A stretch of 64,000 nt of DNA. It comes from Gorsachius magnificus. Its lineage: Eukaryota; Chordata; Aves; Pelecaniformes; Ardeidae. The stretch spans positions 153,046,258 to 153,110,257 of the forward strand of contig CM067081.1 of the NCBI GenBank assembly GCA_034008185.1. The letters are read 5' to 3'. The stretch's first letter is position 1, and every line of letters begins with the position of its first letter. The position numbers and the translations under genes are program-made. Below are positions 11,301 through 22,800 of the stretch, one piece after another. Under the pieces are notes generated by a model that searched no databases, had not been told where the DNA came from, and worked only from the letters and a program-made list of their open reading frames with translations.

Positions 11301-14037
11301 ATGTCAGTCTCTGCTAATGAAATCTGGATATATTCAAAATGTGATAAGCATAGTCTTCCAAATATAACACTGTGATGCCTATTTCCTATTAGACATATAA
11401 ATAGTCACGCTCTTCATTTCTTCATTCAGGACAGTAGGTCTTGTTCGAATGGTGAGAGGAACAGCACAACATACTCTGTTTATTTTATTTTTACTGCGGT
11501 ATGCATAGACCAGTCTGGATGACTGGAGTTATTTCACTGTATTCTTTGTGAATATGATCCCTGTTTAACTTCAGCAAAAGAGCACATTATCTTATGATCT
11601 GTGTGTTTCATAGGGCTGTCTGATTTTGTGCTCACTACCTAGTCATTAATAAACCAAAATTAGATGTGAGAAATGAATGGAGCTTGGCAAATTAAGTTTA
11701 GGTACAGTTAAAAAAAAAAAAAAAGAACATTACATTTTCTGCTTAGGGAAAGCAGATTTCCTCAAAGCATGATTTAAGGAAAACATGATTTTCTGAAACA
11801 GAACCATTTGCTGGAATGGGGCTTTTGTTTGGTTTGGTTGTAAACCCAATAACTCACGTTTACTGACAGCTTGTTTAACTCAATCACAACTTCAGCCTGA
11901 GCCTAGATGGCATTTAAGAAAATATGCTTCAAATAAACACATTTTGTTGGGTTCAGTCCATCCACATTTTTTAATGATCTGGAGCTTGAGTCACAGCTGA
12001 GCTTGAATTTTGGGATTTACAATACAACACTAAATCTGACACTAAATCTGAGCTTTTTTTTTTTCCATATGACCTATCCCCCTCTAGCGAATTAATTCCA
12101 TTCACTGAAATTTATAGTAGCATGTTCTTGTAGACTGAGACATTTTGTTTGCATTGTACATTTTAACGATTATGTAACATGTATAAGAAAAAAAGATTAA
12201 TTGCTACATAAAAAGACCGCCAAGCCACATACATATTACTAATGCTGAAAAAATTAATCATTATCTGACAGTTTATAGGCTAAGTGTTATGAAATTAAGC
12301 CAGCAAAAAGCTAGTATGCTCCTGCCATCAGCAGGGAGAGAGTGAGACAACAAAATCAGGATAGTTTTTTGTTTTGTAGGAATGTGCATCAAATTTCCAG
12401 TGTCAGGGAAGTTTCTGTTAGCAAAGATTGTGATCTCAGGTTCTCTCCTCCTTTAACAGGTCAGTGATAAATGCCTTTTGTGCTCCTGCATTAAGCCTCT
12501 GTCACAAGTCTCTCTTCTATAACTCTGTTCCTTTACAGTTGTGTTCCATATCTGTGTTGTGGTATCTTAAACAATCACCTCAGAAATAGAGCTGTATTTC
12601 CTTAACAGTGCAACATGGAGGTTCAGTATTCAGAAGACAGGTTACTGCAGCTCAATCCAGCAGATTGGTCATTGGAGGGCACTCCTGACACCAAAGCAGT
12701 TTGTTTCACAGCAGAAGACTAATGGATGAGCCAAGACAGCATTATGTTTCTTCCCTTTCGAAAAGTATTTGTAAAAGGGAGAGAAATAGCGGTGTTTGTG
12801 GAATACTGGTACATGTAACACTGTATTCCAAAGCATCCAAATGTACCAAATCACAACTTGGAAGGTTACCCCCATCAAGAGGAAAACGTTGAACAGGATC
12901 CAACTGAAGTCACTACTTATTTGTTGGAGTTTTGTTATTTTTACAGTAGCAGATGCAATGCATTGACTTGCTTTAGTATAATTAACATCCTTAAAAAGAA
13001 CACTTACTACATAATGATCTAACAAGGATATCAGAGTTTAGAAAACAGCAGATGGTTTCTCAGGCTTTTGAGTCCCTTTGGAAAAACAAGAAAACAAGCT
13101 AATAAAAATCGTCTAGGCCAAATCCATACCATGATTATATCTTATGAAGTCACTCTAGACCAAATTCACTATGCAATTAATTTTCATGGAAAAACAGATT
13201 GGATTTAGCTTAGTGAAGTATTAATGTCTTCAACAACAAACCAAACCAAACTGTACTAACAAGTCAATGATGAAAAAATGATAATCAGTTTCCCTGTTGG
13301 ACACACCCTGTGGTTCAAACAATGTGTAACACTCTACTGGTCTGAAGCCCAGTTTTCCCTCTGTCTGCTTTTGATCTCACAAATTTCAGAATTCAGGAAA
13401 AACTATTATTGTTTTGATGCTGGAAAGCTGATCAGAAATCCCTTTGGACTTGGCAGATACCATTTGTTGACCACATGTGCAAGTGGTTGTCTGGCAATTA
13501 GTGAGTGACACAAGACACTCTGTCAGGGACTGAGTCACGGCCAGCCCCAGCTTCTGGCAGGTAGTGACCAGCTGCAGAGAGAAATTTTGAAACTGAAGAA
13601 CAAAACTATTGCAGAGGCAAGTCTGCCTATAGGCAGCTGTGGCTTATGAAACAGCAGCAGGGTCCTCCATGTGCAACAAATCACAGTGTAATCTAAACCT
13701 TTTCCCCCATGATAAGGAGTATGACAGTCATATCACCACTGATTTGGTGGTTGGTATGACCGTCCATACTCTTATCTATGCCCTGCAACAGCTAAGTCTC
13801 TTGAGTTGGCCCAAATGTGTTTGTATTTTCAGTCCCATGATTTTCTAAGGGTTGGTACTTTTAGTTCAAATGCACTTATTTCTCTTTCATAAAAATCTGC
13901 AGCAGGTAGACATAAAAACACCAAGTAATGGTTTTCAGCCCGCTACCTACCAAAAAGAAATTCAAACCTCACACCTAATTCAATATGTTTATCCATCATT
14001 CTCAGAATATGCCTGGCACTCATTGACAAAGCATTTC
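8333..14037. other. Non-coding stretch, possible conserved elements
   Basis: No gene was recognised. The plus-strand frame at 9572-10009 (145 codons) and its minus-strand partners lack any domain. AT-rich, repeat-free sequence at about 11200-11420 and 12100-12310 looks like the quiet sequence often found in conserved vertebrate non-coding elements, but this cannot be tested from one sequence. A 15-base A-run sits at about 11710. A 12-bp tandem duplication lies at 12027-12050. Confidence 0.45.
12027..12050 (+). repeat. 12-bp tandem duplication
   Basis: Two perfect, adjacent copies of ACACTAAATCTG are present. They are too short to indicate an element and probably represent a replication-slippage duplication. 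Confidence 0.85.
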
Positions 14038-14127
14038 AATAATAAGAATAATAAGAATAATAAGAATAATAAGAATAATAAGAATAATAAGAATAATAAG
14101 AATAATAAGAATAATAAGAATAATAAG
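14038..14127 (+). repeat. (AATAATAAG)10 minisatellite, perfect
   Basis: Ten perfect head-to-tail copies of the 9-bp unit AATAATAAG are present without a single mismatch. The array translates to a spurious Asn-Asn-Lys repeat in one frame. Three bases after its end the truncated CR1 copy at 14131 begins, so the array sits exactly on the 5' junction of that insertion. The perfect units suggest recent expansion and likely length variation between individuals. Confidence 0.97.
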
Positions 14128-14132
14128 AAAGG

Positions 14133-14660
14133 TGGTGGGACAACTCACATAACTGGAGCACTGCCTTGGATGGCTATAAACTCTTCAGGTGGGATAGGCA
14201 AGGAAGCAGAGGTGGTGGGGTAGCCTTGTATTGTGTTTTGATTGCCTTGAGCTCAATGATGGTGATGACAGAGTTGAGTGTTTACGGGTAAAAATCAGGG
14301 GAAAGGCCAATGAGCCAGATAGCATGGTGGGAGTCTGTTATAGACCACCCAACGAGGAAGAAAGAACAGACAAATATTCTACAAGCAACTAGGAGAAGTC
14401 TCACGATCTCTAGCCCTTGTTCTTGTGGGGGACTTAAACATACCATATGTCTGCTGGAAGTACAGTGCAGCAGAAAGGAAACAGTCTAGGAGGTTCCTGG
14501 ATTGTATGGAAGACAACTTCCTGAAGCAACTGGTGAGTGAACCAACTAGGGAAGGCACCCCGCTGCAGCTGAGAACAGAGAAGGCCTTGTGGGTGATGTG
14601 ATGGTTGGAGGATGCCTAAGGTACAGCGATCATGAAATGATAGAATTCTTGATTGTTGGA
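14133..14660 (+). pseudogene. CR1 ORF2 endonuclease domain remnant
   Basis: This is the partial APE-type endonuclease that nicks the target DNA in CR1 retrotransposition. It opens with WWDNSHNWSTALDGYKLFRW and GSRGGGVALY. After a frameshift between about 14230 and 14246 it continues with DDRVECLRVKIRGKANEPD and VGVCYRPPNEEE. Past stop codons near 14390 come LVLVGDLNIPYVCW, holding the GD-N metal/catalytic motif at 14428-14439, and then QSRRFLDCMEDNF. The YSDHEMIEF segment holds the SDH catalytic motif at 14625-14633. The N-terminal part of the domain is missing because the insertion is truncated at 14131. At least three frame changes or stops are visible. This is a dead remnant with recognisable active-site motifs. 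Confidence 0.9.
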
Positions 14661-14852
14661 GAAGTAAGGAGGTGGGTCAGCAGAACTTCCACCTTGTACT
14701 TCTGGACGGCAGACTTTGGACTGTTCAGAAGGCTGGTTGACAGAGTCCCATAGGAGGCAGTCGCAAAGGGCAAAGGAGCCCAAGAAAGCTGGATGCTCTT
14801 CAAGAAGGAAATCCTGGAGGTGCAAAAGCAGGCCATCCCCATGTGCTGAAAG

Positions 14853-16440
14853 ATGAGCTCGTGGGGAAGAAAACCAGCCTGGCTGAACAGAGAGCTTTGG
14901 CTGGATCTTAGAAAAAGGAGGAAAGTCTATAAGCTTTGGAAGAAGGAGCAGGCATCTCAGGAGGACTACAAGGATGTTGGGAGGTCATGCAGACAGAAAA
15001 TAAGAAAGGCTAAAGCCCAGCTAGAACTTAAATTGGCCAATTCTGTGAAAGATAATAAAAAATGTTTCTATAAATATATTAACAACAAAAGGAGAGACAG
15101 AAGCATCTCCATCCTTTACCGGATGCAGGGGGAACTATAGTGACAAAGGATGAGGATAAGGCTGAGGTACTTCATGCCTTCTTTGCCTCAGTCTTTAATA
15201 GTAAGATCAGCTGTTCTCTAGATACCCAGCCGCCTGAGCCAGAAGACAGAGATGGGGAGCAGAACAAAGCTCCCATGATCCAAGAAGAAATGGTTAATAA
15301 CCTGCTTGGTCAATTAGACATACACAAAGCCATGGGGCTACACAGGGCTGAGGAAGCTGGTGGAGGTGCTCACCAAGACTCCTTCCATCATCTGTCAGCA
15401 GCCCTGGATGACTGGGAAAGTTCCACTTGACTGGACGTTGGCAAATGTGACGCCCATTTACAAGAAGAGATGGGGGGAGGATCTGGGGAACTCTAGGCCT
15501 GTCAGTCTGACCTCGGTGCTGGGGAAAGTCATGGAGCACATCATCTTGAGTGCCATCACACAGCACATCCAGGACAACCAGAAGATCAGGCCCAGTCAGA
15601 ATGGGTTTCTGAAAGGCAGATCCTGCGTGACTCTTTCTATGACAAGGTGACCCAGTTAGTGGACGAGGGAAAGGCTGTGGATGTAGTATACCTGGACTTT
15701 AGAAAAGTCTTTGGCACCATTTCCCACAGCATTCTGCTTGAGAAATTGGCTGCCCGTGGCATGAACAGGCGTACTCTTTGCTGGGTAAAAAACTGGCTGG
15801 ATGGCTGGGCTCAAAGAGTGGTGGTGAATGGAGTTAAATCCAGTTGGTGGCTGGTCACAAGTGGTGTTCCCCAGGGCTCAGTGTTGCGGCCAGTACTGTT
15901 TAACATCTTTATCAATAACCTGGACGAGGGGATTGACTGTATCCTCAGCAAGTTTGCAAATGACACTAAGCTGGTTGGAAGTGTTGATCTGCTTCAGGGT
16001 AGGAAGGCTCTACAGAGGGACCTGGACAGGCTGGATTGATGGGCCGAGGTCAATTGTATGAGGCTCAACAAGGCCAAGTGCCAGGTCCTGCACTTGGGTC
16101 ACAACAACCCCATGCAACGTTACAGGCTTGGGGAAGAGTGGCTGGAAAGCTACCTGTCAGAAAAGGACCTGGGGGTACTGGTCAACAGCCGATTGAATAT
16201 GAGCCAGCAGCATGCACATGTGGCATCCTGGCTTCTATCAGGAACAGTGTGGCCAGAAGGAGTAGGAAAGTGATCATGCCCCTATACTCAGCACTGGTGA
16301 GGCCTCACCTTGAATACTGTGTTCAGTTTTGGGCCCCTCACTACAGGAAGGACATTGAGGTTCTGGAGCATGTTCAAAGAAGGGCAACGAAGCTGGTGAG
16401 GGGTCTGGAGCACAAATCTTATGAGGAGAGGCTGATTTAG
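14853..16440 (+). pseudogene. CR1 ORF2 reverse transcriptase remnant
   Basis: This part would make the reverse transcriptase that copies CR1 RNA at the nicked target. Successive frames give KPAWLNRELW...KKEQASQEDY (linker), then a stretch with [29 protein letters not shown] and [12 protein letters not shown]. The latter holds the first catalytic Asp at 15695-15697. [20 protein letters not shown] and [10 protein letters not shown] follow, then the C-terminal [15 protein letters not shown] and [13 protein letters not shown] segments. The usual ADD pair of the active site reads A-N-D, because codon 15959-15961 is AAT (Asn) instead of Asp, which should abolish polymerisation. Stops and frame changes occur near 15140, 15360, 15650 and 16037. 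The reading frame ends at about 16440, and a 3' UTR of about 370 bases follows. Confidence 0.95.
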
Positions 16441-16809
16441 CTGGCATTGTTCAGCCTGGAGAAGAGGAGGCTGAGGGGAGACCTTATCGCTCTCTACAAC
16501 TACCTGAAAGGAGGTTGTAGCCAGGTGGGTGTCTCTTCTCCCAAGTAACAAGAGATAGGATGAGGGGAAATGGCCTTAAGTTGCACCAGGGGAGGTTTTG
16601 ATTGGATATTGGGAGAAATTTCTTCACTGAAAGGGTTATCAGGCACTGGAACAGGCTTCCCAGGGAAGTGGTCAAATTCCCATCCCTGGAAGTATTTAAA
16701 AGACAGGTAGACAAGGTGCTTAGAGACATGATTTAGTAGTGGACAGGTACAATTGGACTCAATGATCTTAAAGGTCTTTTCCAACCAAATGTTTCTATGA
16801 TTCTATGAT

Positions 16810-19800
16810 AAGGTTTGTGGAGCCCACTTAAGAATTATTATAAAACGTTCAATGTACATTTATAGTGCCCAAACTTGGTGACTGTGGTGGCTTCACAAAA
16901 GGCATGGACAACAAATGAAAACCAAGAGCTGTGAGTGAATAATGCTGCTAATGTAAACTCTAGTCTGCTAATTAAAACTCGATGGAAGCAAGTGTTTCCT
17001 AACATATGCAGTAGCGGCTGAAATTAAACTATGGTGGACACCATGTATCAACCCTATAGAACTAATCATCTTTATTCAACAGTTCATTATGTAAATAAAT
17101 GGCTTTCTCCACTTTCTTCACTGATAGTGTCTGATATATAATGGAGCATCTTTTTGTTAACACACAATCCTGACTTATGCTGATGCTGTCAGAGGGACGC
17201 AATTTCTCTTTTTAAAGGCCATGGTTGGCTGAGCAGACCCAAGTTAGGTTTAGCTGTGGGCTGGTATCGTACCTTTTGTTTGCAGGGTACCATTTATTTG
17301 GGGGTATGTCCTTTTTTGGGGGTGTGTGTGGTGTGATACACGTCCTCCAAATATAAAGCTCCCTTCTGTCCCTGTCCTCTGATGATATCTTCTTCAGGAC
17401 CTTTTTAAATATATCTACTTTTTTTCTCTTTTCTTTTTTTAATCCTCTGTGAAAGTGAAGAGGGGGTAAACTCCTGATTTCATCAGGACTAATTCATATG
17501 AAAACACCTGATAACCAGTAGAAGTAAATCACATTTGTATTTGATGAAGGCTTTAACACTGACAAGACTCTCAAGATTTTCCCATCCTTCGAGGGTATCA
17601 GGTAGAGCAGGCATCCCAGGCACTGGTGTAAAAGCAAGTAACAGGGACACAGCCAACAGGCTATGGGTGAGGTCAGGCTAAAGTGATTATCGTCTGTGGG
17701 CCTGGATACAATTTCCATTACCTCTGTTACTGGTCATGTTGTGGTCCTTTCTTCTCTGCACTTTTCTTAGAGGAGTAGCTGTAAACACTCATCCTTTTAG
17801 CAAGAAGTTGGCTAGTGGAGGAAGGGGCTCTCTCATACTTGAAGGGTTGTTTGATAACAAGAGAGATTTCCAGTCGTCTTGGATTTTCTTTTTTTTTTTC
17901 CCCCAAAATATAATTTGTTCTGACTTTAAAATAGAGCATGTCTGCATGTGGGTTTTGTATGTTTATTTGTTTTCAGAGACATAAACTTTTTTATTTTGTC
18001 TTTTTTTCAGGGCTGTTATAACAATGTGAAAAGGATTAAACAGAAGCATTTAAACAGAAATAAATATAGAATTCTGGACAAGAAAATGACTGCATATGCC
18101 ACAGAAGCAGTTCAAAGGGTTTGGTTATGCTTTTGTTTTGAAAAATGAATACATATATATAAGAACTAGGGGTTCTTTTCATGTGCTGTCATGGTTTCAG
18201 TCTTACATAAAACAGATAACTGTCAAACAAAAGTTACGTTTTATTTTTTGAAAAAAGGAAGGGTAACTTTGAGTGTACATCTGAAGCCTCTGAAAAGGGT
18301 GTCTTGCACCACTGATGGCTTTCTGTAAGGCACCTGGGTATCGTTTAGGACTCCCTATTCTAGGGGAGGGAGCAGGGGGATGTCTCTGTGGATCCCTGGT
18401 GGCTGCAGTGTCATGCAGTCAGCAGCCTGGATGGGGAGATATTAGTAAAAGTGATGGTGCATCCCCTCGGGTCACGGCTTTTCTGCAGCCATGTGGTAGA
18501 GTAGTACACCAGAAGGCCGAATAAATCCATGAAGCTGAGAATAAATAAATAAATATTGTTAAAGATCAATGTTTTTAGAGAGATGTAAAATACCAAACTT
18601 CTGGATGTAAACCATCCTCTTGGAATTAGAAGTTGGGAAGATACCCAGGGGATAATATGTCTTACTGTACCTTTTATAGCAGTCATCGAAACATGGAGAC
18701 TCCATGGTCTCATGGAAGCAGTATGATCATTTAAACTGACAATCAGACTGTTTCTAAATGTTTTTATCTCTAAAATGAGCTAAATACATGCCTGTGGGAT
18801 TTCATCTTTTGCATTATCACTCCCCAACCTGAAGGAAATCAGAGAAAACAAAAAAATACTACCTTTTTTTCTTCAATAAGACATTTGATATTGCAATAAT
18901 GCTCTCTGTTTTCATTCCTTCTCCTTTGTTTTATTTTGTCAATTTTAAATAGGCAGCATTCTTTTTCTTGGGTTTATAATTTAAATAAAGGATCTAAGAT
19001 CCAAGATCAAGTAACCAACAAAAATGTCATAGCTGAGATTCATAAAGCTATACTGGCACTGTACTATTAACTATACAAAAGCCTGGTGCAGCAACTGATA
19101 ATTGCAGACGTGTTTCCTCTTTATACATTTTTAATTACAAAAAAATTTATAATAGGACTCAAGATAAAATCACATAAAAGTTCAGTTTGGTATTGAGATA
19201 TAAATATCCCCAAATGTGTATTATGAATTGATTCAGTAACCAAGTTCCTGATTTAAGAGCAGTCTTTAAATTCATTGTTTTTCTCTCCATGCTTTTGTTT
19301 ACCTGATTGTATATTCACTGGGCATAAATTAATAAAACATGCATGACTATGTCAGAGTGCTTTCTGCACTTTTTTGTGTCCTGTGAATGTTGTCTTTTCT
19401 CAAGAGAAATATCAAAGAACATTTAAAGAATATGAGCAGTTACAAATGAATAGTTTATTACTTCAAGTAGCATCATTCTGAGAAAATTCAATGTTAGGGA
19501 CCTAACATGCCAGATATTGCATAAAATCACAGTAGGAGTTGTTTCTTGCCCTCTCCTTCCAAGATTACCAGTTCAGAGACAAGACAACTCCCATTTATAG
19601 ATGAAGAATGGCATTACAGTCATAATACATCTATTATACAGTAAACAAAATAAACTCTGTTGTGTGGGCATCACATACTTTGAATTATGGAGAAGCATTT
19701 TCTAAATTCCTATGATTTACATTTTGATCAATATACTTAGTTTGAGAAATAAATACATCATCATAATGCAAATAAATCAGTGCAAGGAATTCTTAAACAG

Positions 19801-22800
19801 GGACAAAAAAAAGTAACCAGTAATTCTACAACATCTTTGCATTACAAGTCCCAGAGATGCTTTTCTTGAGCAGAAGTAGCAACAACATAACTGACAGAAA
19901 TGGCCACCAGGCATGACAACATTTGGAATTACATGGGAGCCAAAGAAAACAAAAATGTGACTCTTGAATATAAGACCTAGCAGGATCCCAGGTTTTCTGG
20001 CAACCAAGAGTGGTTTTGTTTACTTTCAAGTCACAGTTGAAAGACAGGAGAGAAGGTTATTTTTGTTCACTGTTCTGGAGAAAATTCTTCTCTAAAATTC
20101 TTCTTGTCTTTAAAAATGGCCATCTGAATTTCCACACCTGCTTTTAACCTTATTTTAGGACTTAGAAGTAGTTCAGAATACTTTGTACAGGCTCTTGTAC
20201 CAATACGGTAACATTGATTTTGACTTGGCTTAACATTTTAGTTTAACGTTTTAAACTATAAAATTATTCCTCCACTACAGTGAGTTTGACTCCCAGCGGG
20301 GTTTAATAGGGAGAAAAAAGCTTCAGGGAGGAAATAGAGAAATCAGGTGGGTAAGCTCTAGCAGTAAGATGCTATTAAGTAAGGGATACTGGGGACAATG
20401 TTAAGATTTATTTTCTACATAGGTGTGGAAAGCAAGGGATAACAAAGTGTATGGAGGAAAGATAGATAAACATGCAATTTCAGCTCTGGTAAATCTGCTC
20501 TGTGACAAAACAAAATTGTTTCAGGTTTGTGGTGTCTCGGTCTTCAGTTAATAGCAGCAAGCCACTGCCTGCTCCTTGCTAAGAAATCTCAGTTCTGGCA
20601 AAGTGGTTTCCATGGTTACATAGAATCACACATGGCTGATTTCTTCTATCAGGTAAAATACCTGTGAATGCACCTGATGATTATGTATGTGAAAGAGGCA
20701 GTTGATTAAATATTTATCTCTAATAAAGTATTTGTATGGCCATGCACAATTTCTGCTCACTTCAGTCTTTGACTTTGGGTAAAACCATGTACTAGCACAA
20801 AAGCATGAAGCTGCCTGTTTGAAAAAGCTAGTTGCAGGGCTAGCTAGAAAATTTTAAGCAGAAGAACCAACCACAAATAAAAGGTGTGCGCATTTGTCTG
20901 TTATCAGAAAACTGTAGAATGGATGCATGATGCACGTGATCACTGTTGATAATTTTTGTATTTGAATTATCGTCTATTAGAACAGTAAAGGATTTCAGAA
21001 GTTTGGGAGGGAATATCTGAAAAGGGGGGTCTGCCAGATCATGTGCTGCATGGCCAGCCACTAGTCACCCCAGGGTATCTGAGAAAGTTCTCAAGAGGGA
21101 CCTTGGTCTGGCAGAAAAAGGGAACAAATAAGGCTTCAGCTCTTAGAACGACCAGGCAGCAGGGGCTTCTTTTGGTTGGACTGCCTTTAATAAGTGTTGT
21201 CTTTTCCAGACAGACATTTAAATTCTTGTTTTTTTATTTATGCTGCTCAATTAAAAGAAAAAAAAAAAAACAAACCACGAAACAGTCTTCGCATGTAAAC
21301 ATTAGATATCTACTTTTTCTTCCTGAAAGGGGAACAGTCCTTTTTTCTGTGGAAATGTTACAAGTTCTCAGAAGAAAAGGGAGTGTTCTTGAGTAACATA
21401 AAGTAATAACTGGGTTCCAAAAATGAACATGGAAAATGGTTTTAAAATCTGAATTCTGAAATGTTTACCTCTAGCTGCCTCCAGTAGCCTTTCCTTTACA
21501 CAGATTCTTGTCATCCACAGGTGTCAAGGAAAAGAATAAAAATAGAATAAAATTGAGATTCGGGTAATAAAATTGAGATTCATATAAAAGAAATTATTTG
21601 TAAAAGGATCTGTACTGAGGTCAATAGTACGGGTAGAAACAGAATCCCGATCCTTGCAAGTATCTGCTGTCCAAAAGAGATTATATGACCACCTGATATT
21701 TCTCATTGTGTCATCCTCTTGCCTGGATTTAAGAGGAGAGAACTGTACCCTACCATATAGCCATTGCCACTTCCCTGAAACATCCTCTGGAAATCTGTAA
21801 TTAAAATTCTGAATTGACTTTTTTTTACCTGTGTAGCAAGTAATTCAGCCCAGTAGAATCTGGTCGTATGGCGATCTTCAAAAGAAGCTGCTGATTGTAC
21901 TGGTTGAGTAAATAGATGCAGTGTGTCAGATGCTTACACTAAGATTACACACACAGCCCTGTGTTCAGAGCACAGTTATGCTGTGCAGCCTAATTTAAAA
22001 AATATCCTAAAGTTCATCCCAGAGATGACTAAAATCTTTGTGGACACTGGACTGTCTGGCAGGTAGACACTAATTGACAACAAGACCAGTGTGTGGGAGA
22101 CTGGACCCCATGGAACGTACCTGGTCTGGTAAAAAGAAGGCTGTGAGATAGAAGTTATGATGTCTGCCTTGATGGCAGACCCTTTGGATCAGAGATTTAA
22201 GAGAAATCTGCAAAGTTGTGTCCTTTCAAAATGTGATTTTCAAAGTGAATCCATCACCAGCTGTCACAAATGCATTGAAGAATGTGACAAAGTACATTTT
22301 TCTGGATTGAAGCTTTTTTAGGCTTTGGGGAAGTAAACAACTTGTTTCTAAACCTGTCATCTGTTTGTCTCTGTTCTCTAATAGGAGGCTTTACTGGTAG
22401 AAGGAAGCAGGCCTTTTGATGAAAGACCCCCTTCATCTCTCTCTCCCCCTCTAGCATCTTCTGGAAAGGATGCTACCTTGATGGCTTGTGGGTTGAATAG
22501 AAGGAAGGCAAAGGGCTGTGATAATTAAATGAGTTTGTCCACATATTTTGAAGTGGATTCATACAATATTTTGTTTTCAGGGTGAATCCTCATGGTAATA
22601 TCCTGCTGGCAGATTTTCTTATGATTAGAAATTTTTTTGTCCTCTAGAGATGCAATGGATGTGATGTATCCCCATGGGGAATGCAAACGTGCTTCCTCAG
22701 AGGGGCTCCTCAAGCAAAGATGTACCAACTCCGTCTTGAGCTATATGAACCAGTCATCAGCCAATTGCTTAGAAGGACATTCTGTTTTCTCTTTGTTGCC

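Larger units (their letters stand above)
14131..16809 (+). mobile_element. CR1 LINE, long 5'-truncated copy
   Basis: This is the longest retrotransposon copy in the window, about 2.7 kb. It begins inside the endonuclease domain of ORF2 and runs through the reverse transcriptase, the C-terminal region and the complete 3' UTR. The end reads CAATGATCTTAAAGGTC, then TTTTCCAACC, then two TTCTATGA octamers, which is the diagnostic CR1 tail. ORF1 and the start of ORF2 are missing, as is usual for CR1 because reverse transcription stops early. No target-site duplication is evident. Frameshifts and stops break the coding part, so the copy cannot move by itself. Its tail and coding sequence are better preserved than in the other copies here, which makes it probably the youngest. 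Confidence 0.97.

Noticed and set aside
13852..14223. Plus-strand 123-codon frame with an Asn-Asn-Lys repeat
   Set aside because: The repeat is the translated 9-bp array and the end is out-of-frame CR1 endonuclease sequence. It is not a gene.
21043..21282. Possible processed gene copy ending in an A-tail at about 21260
   Set aside because: The only polyadenylation-like word (ATTAAA) touches the A-run instead of lying 10-30 bases before it, and the upstream frame matches nothing known.
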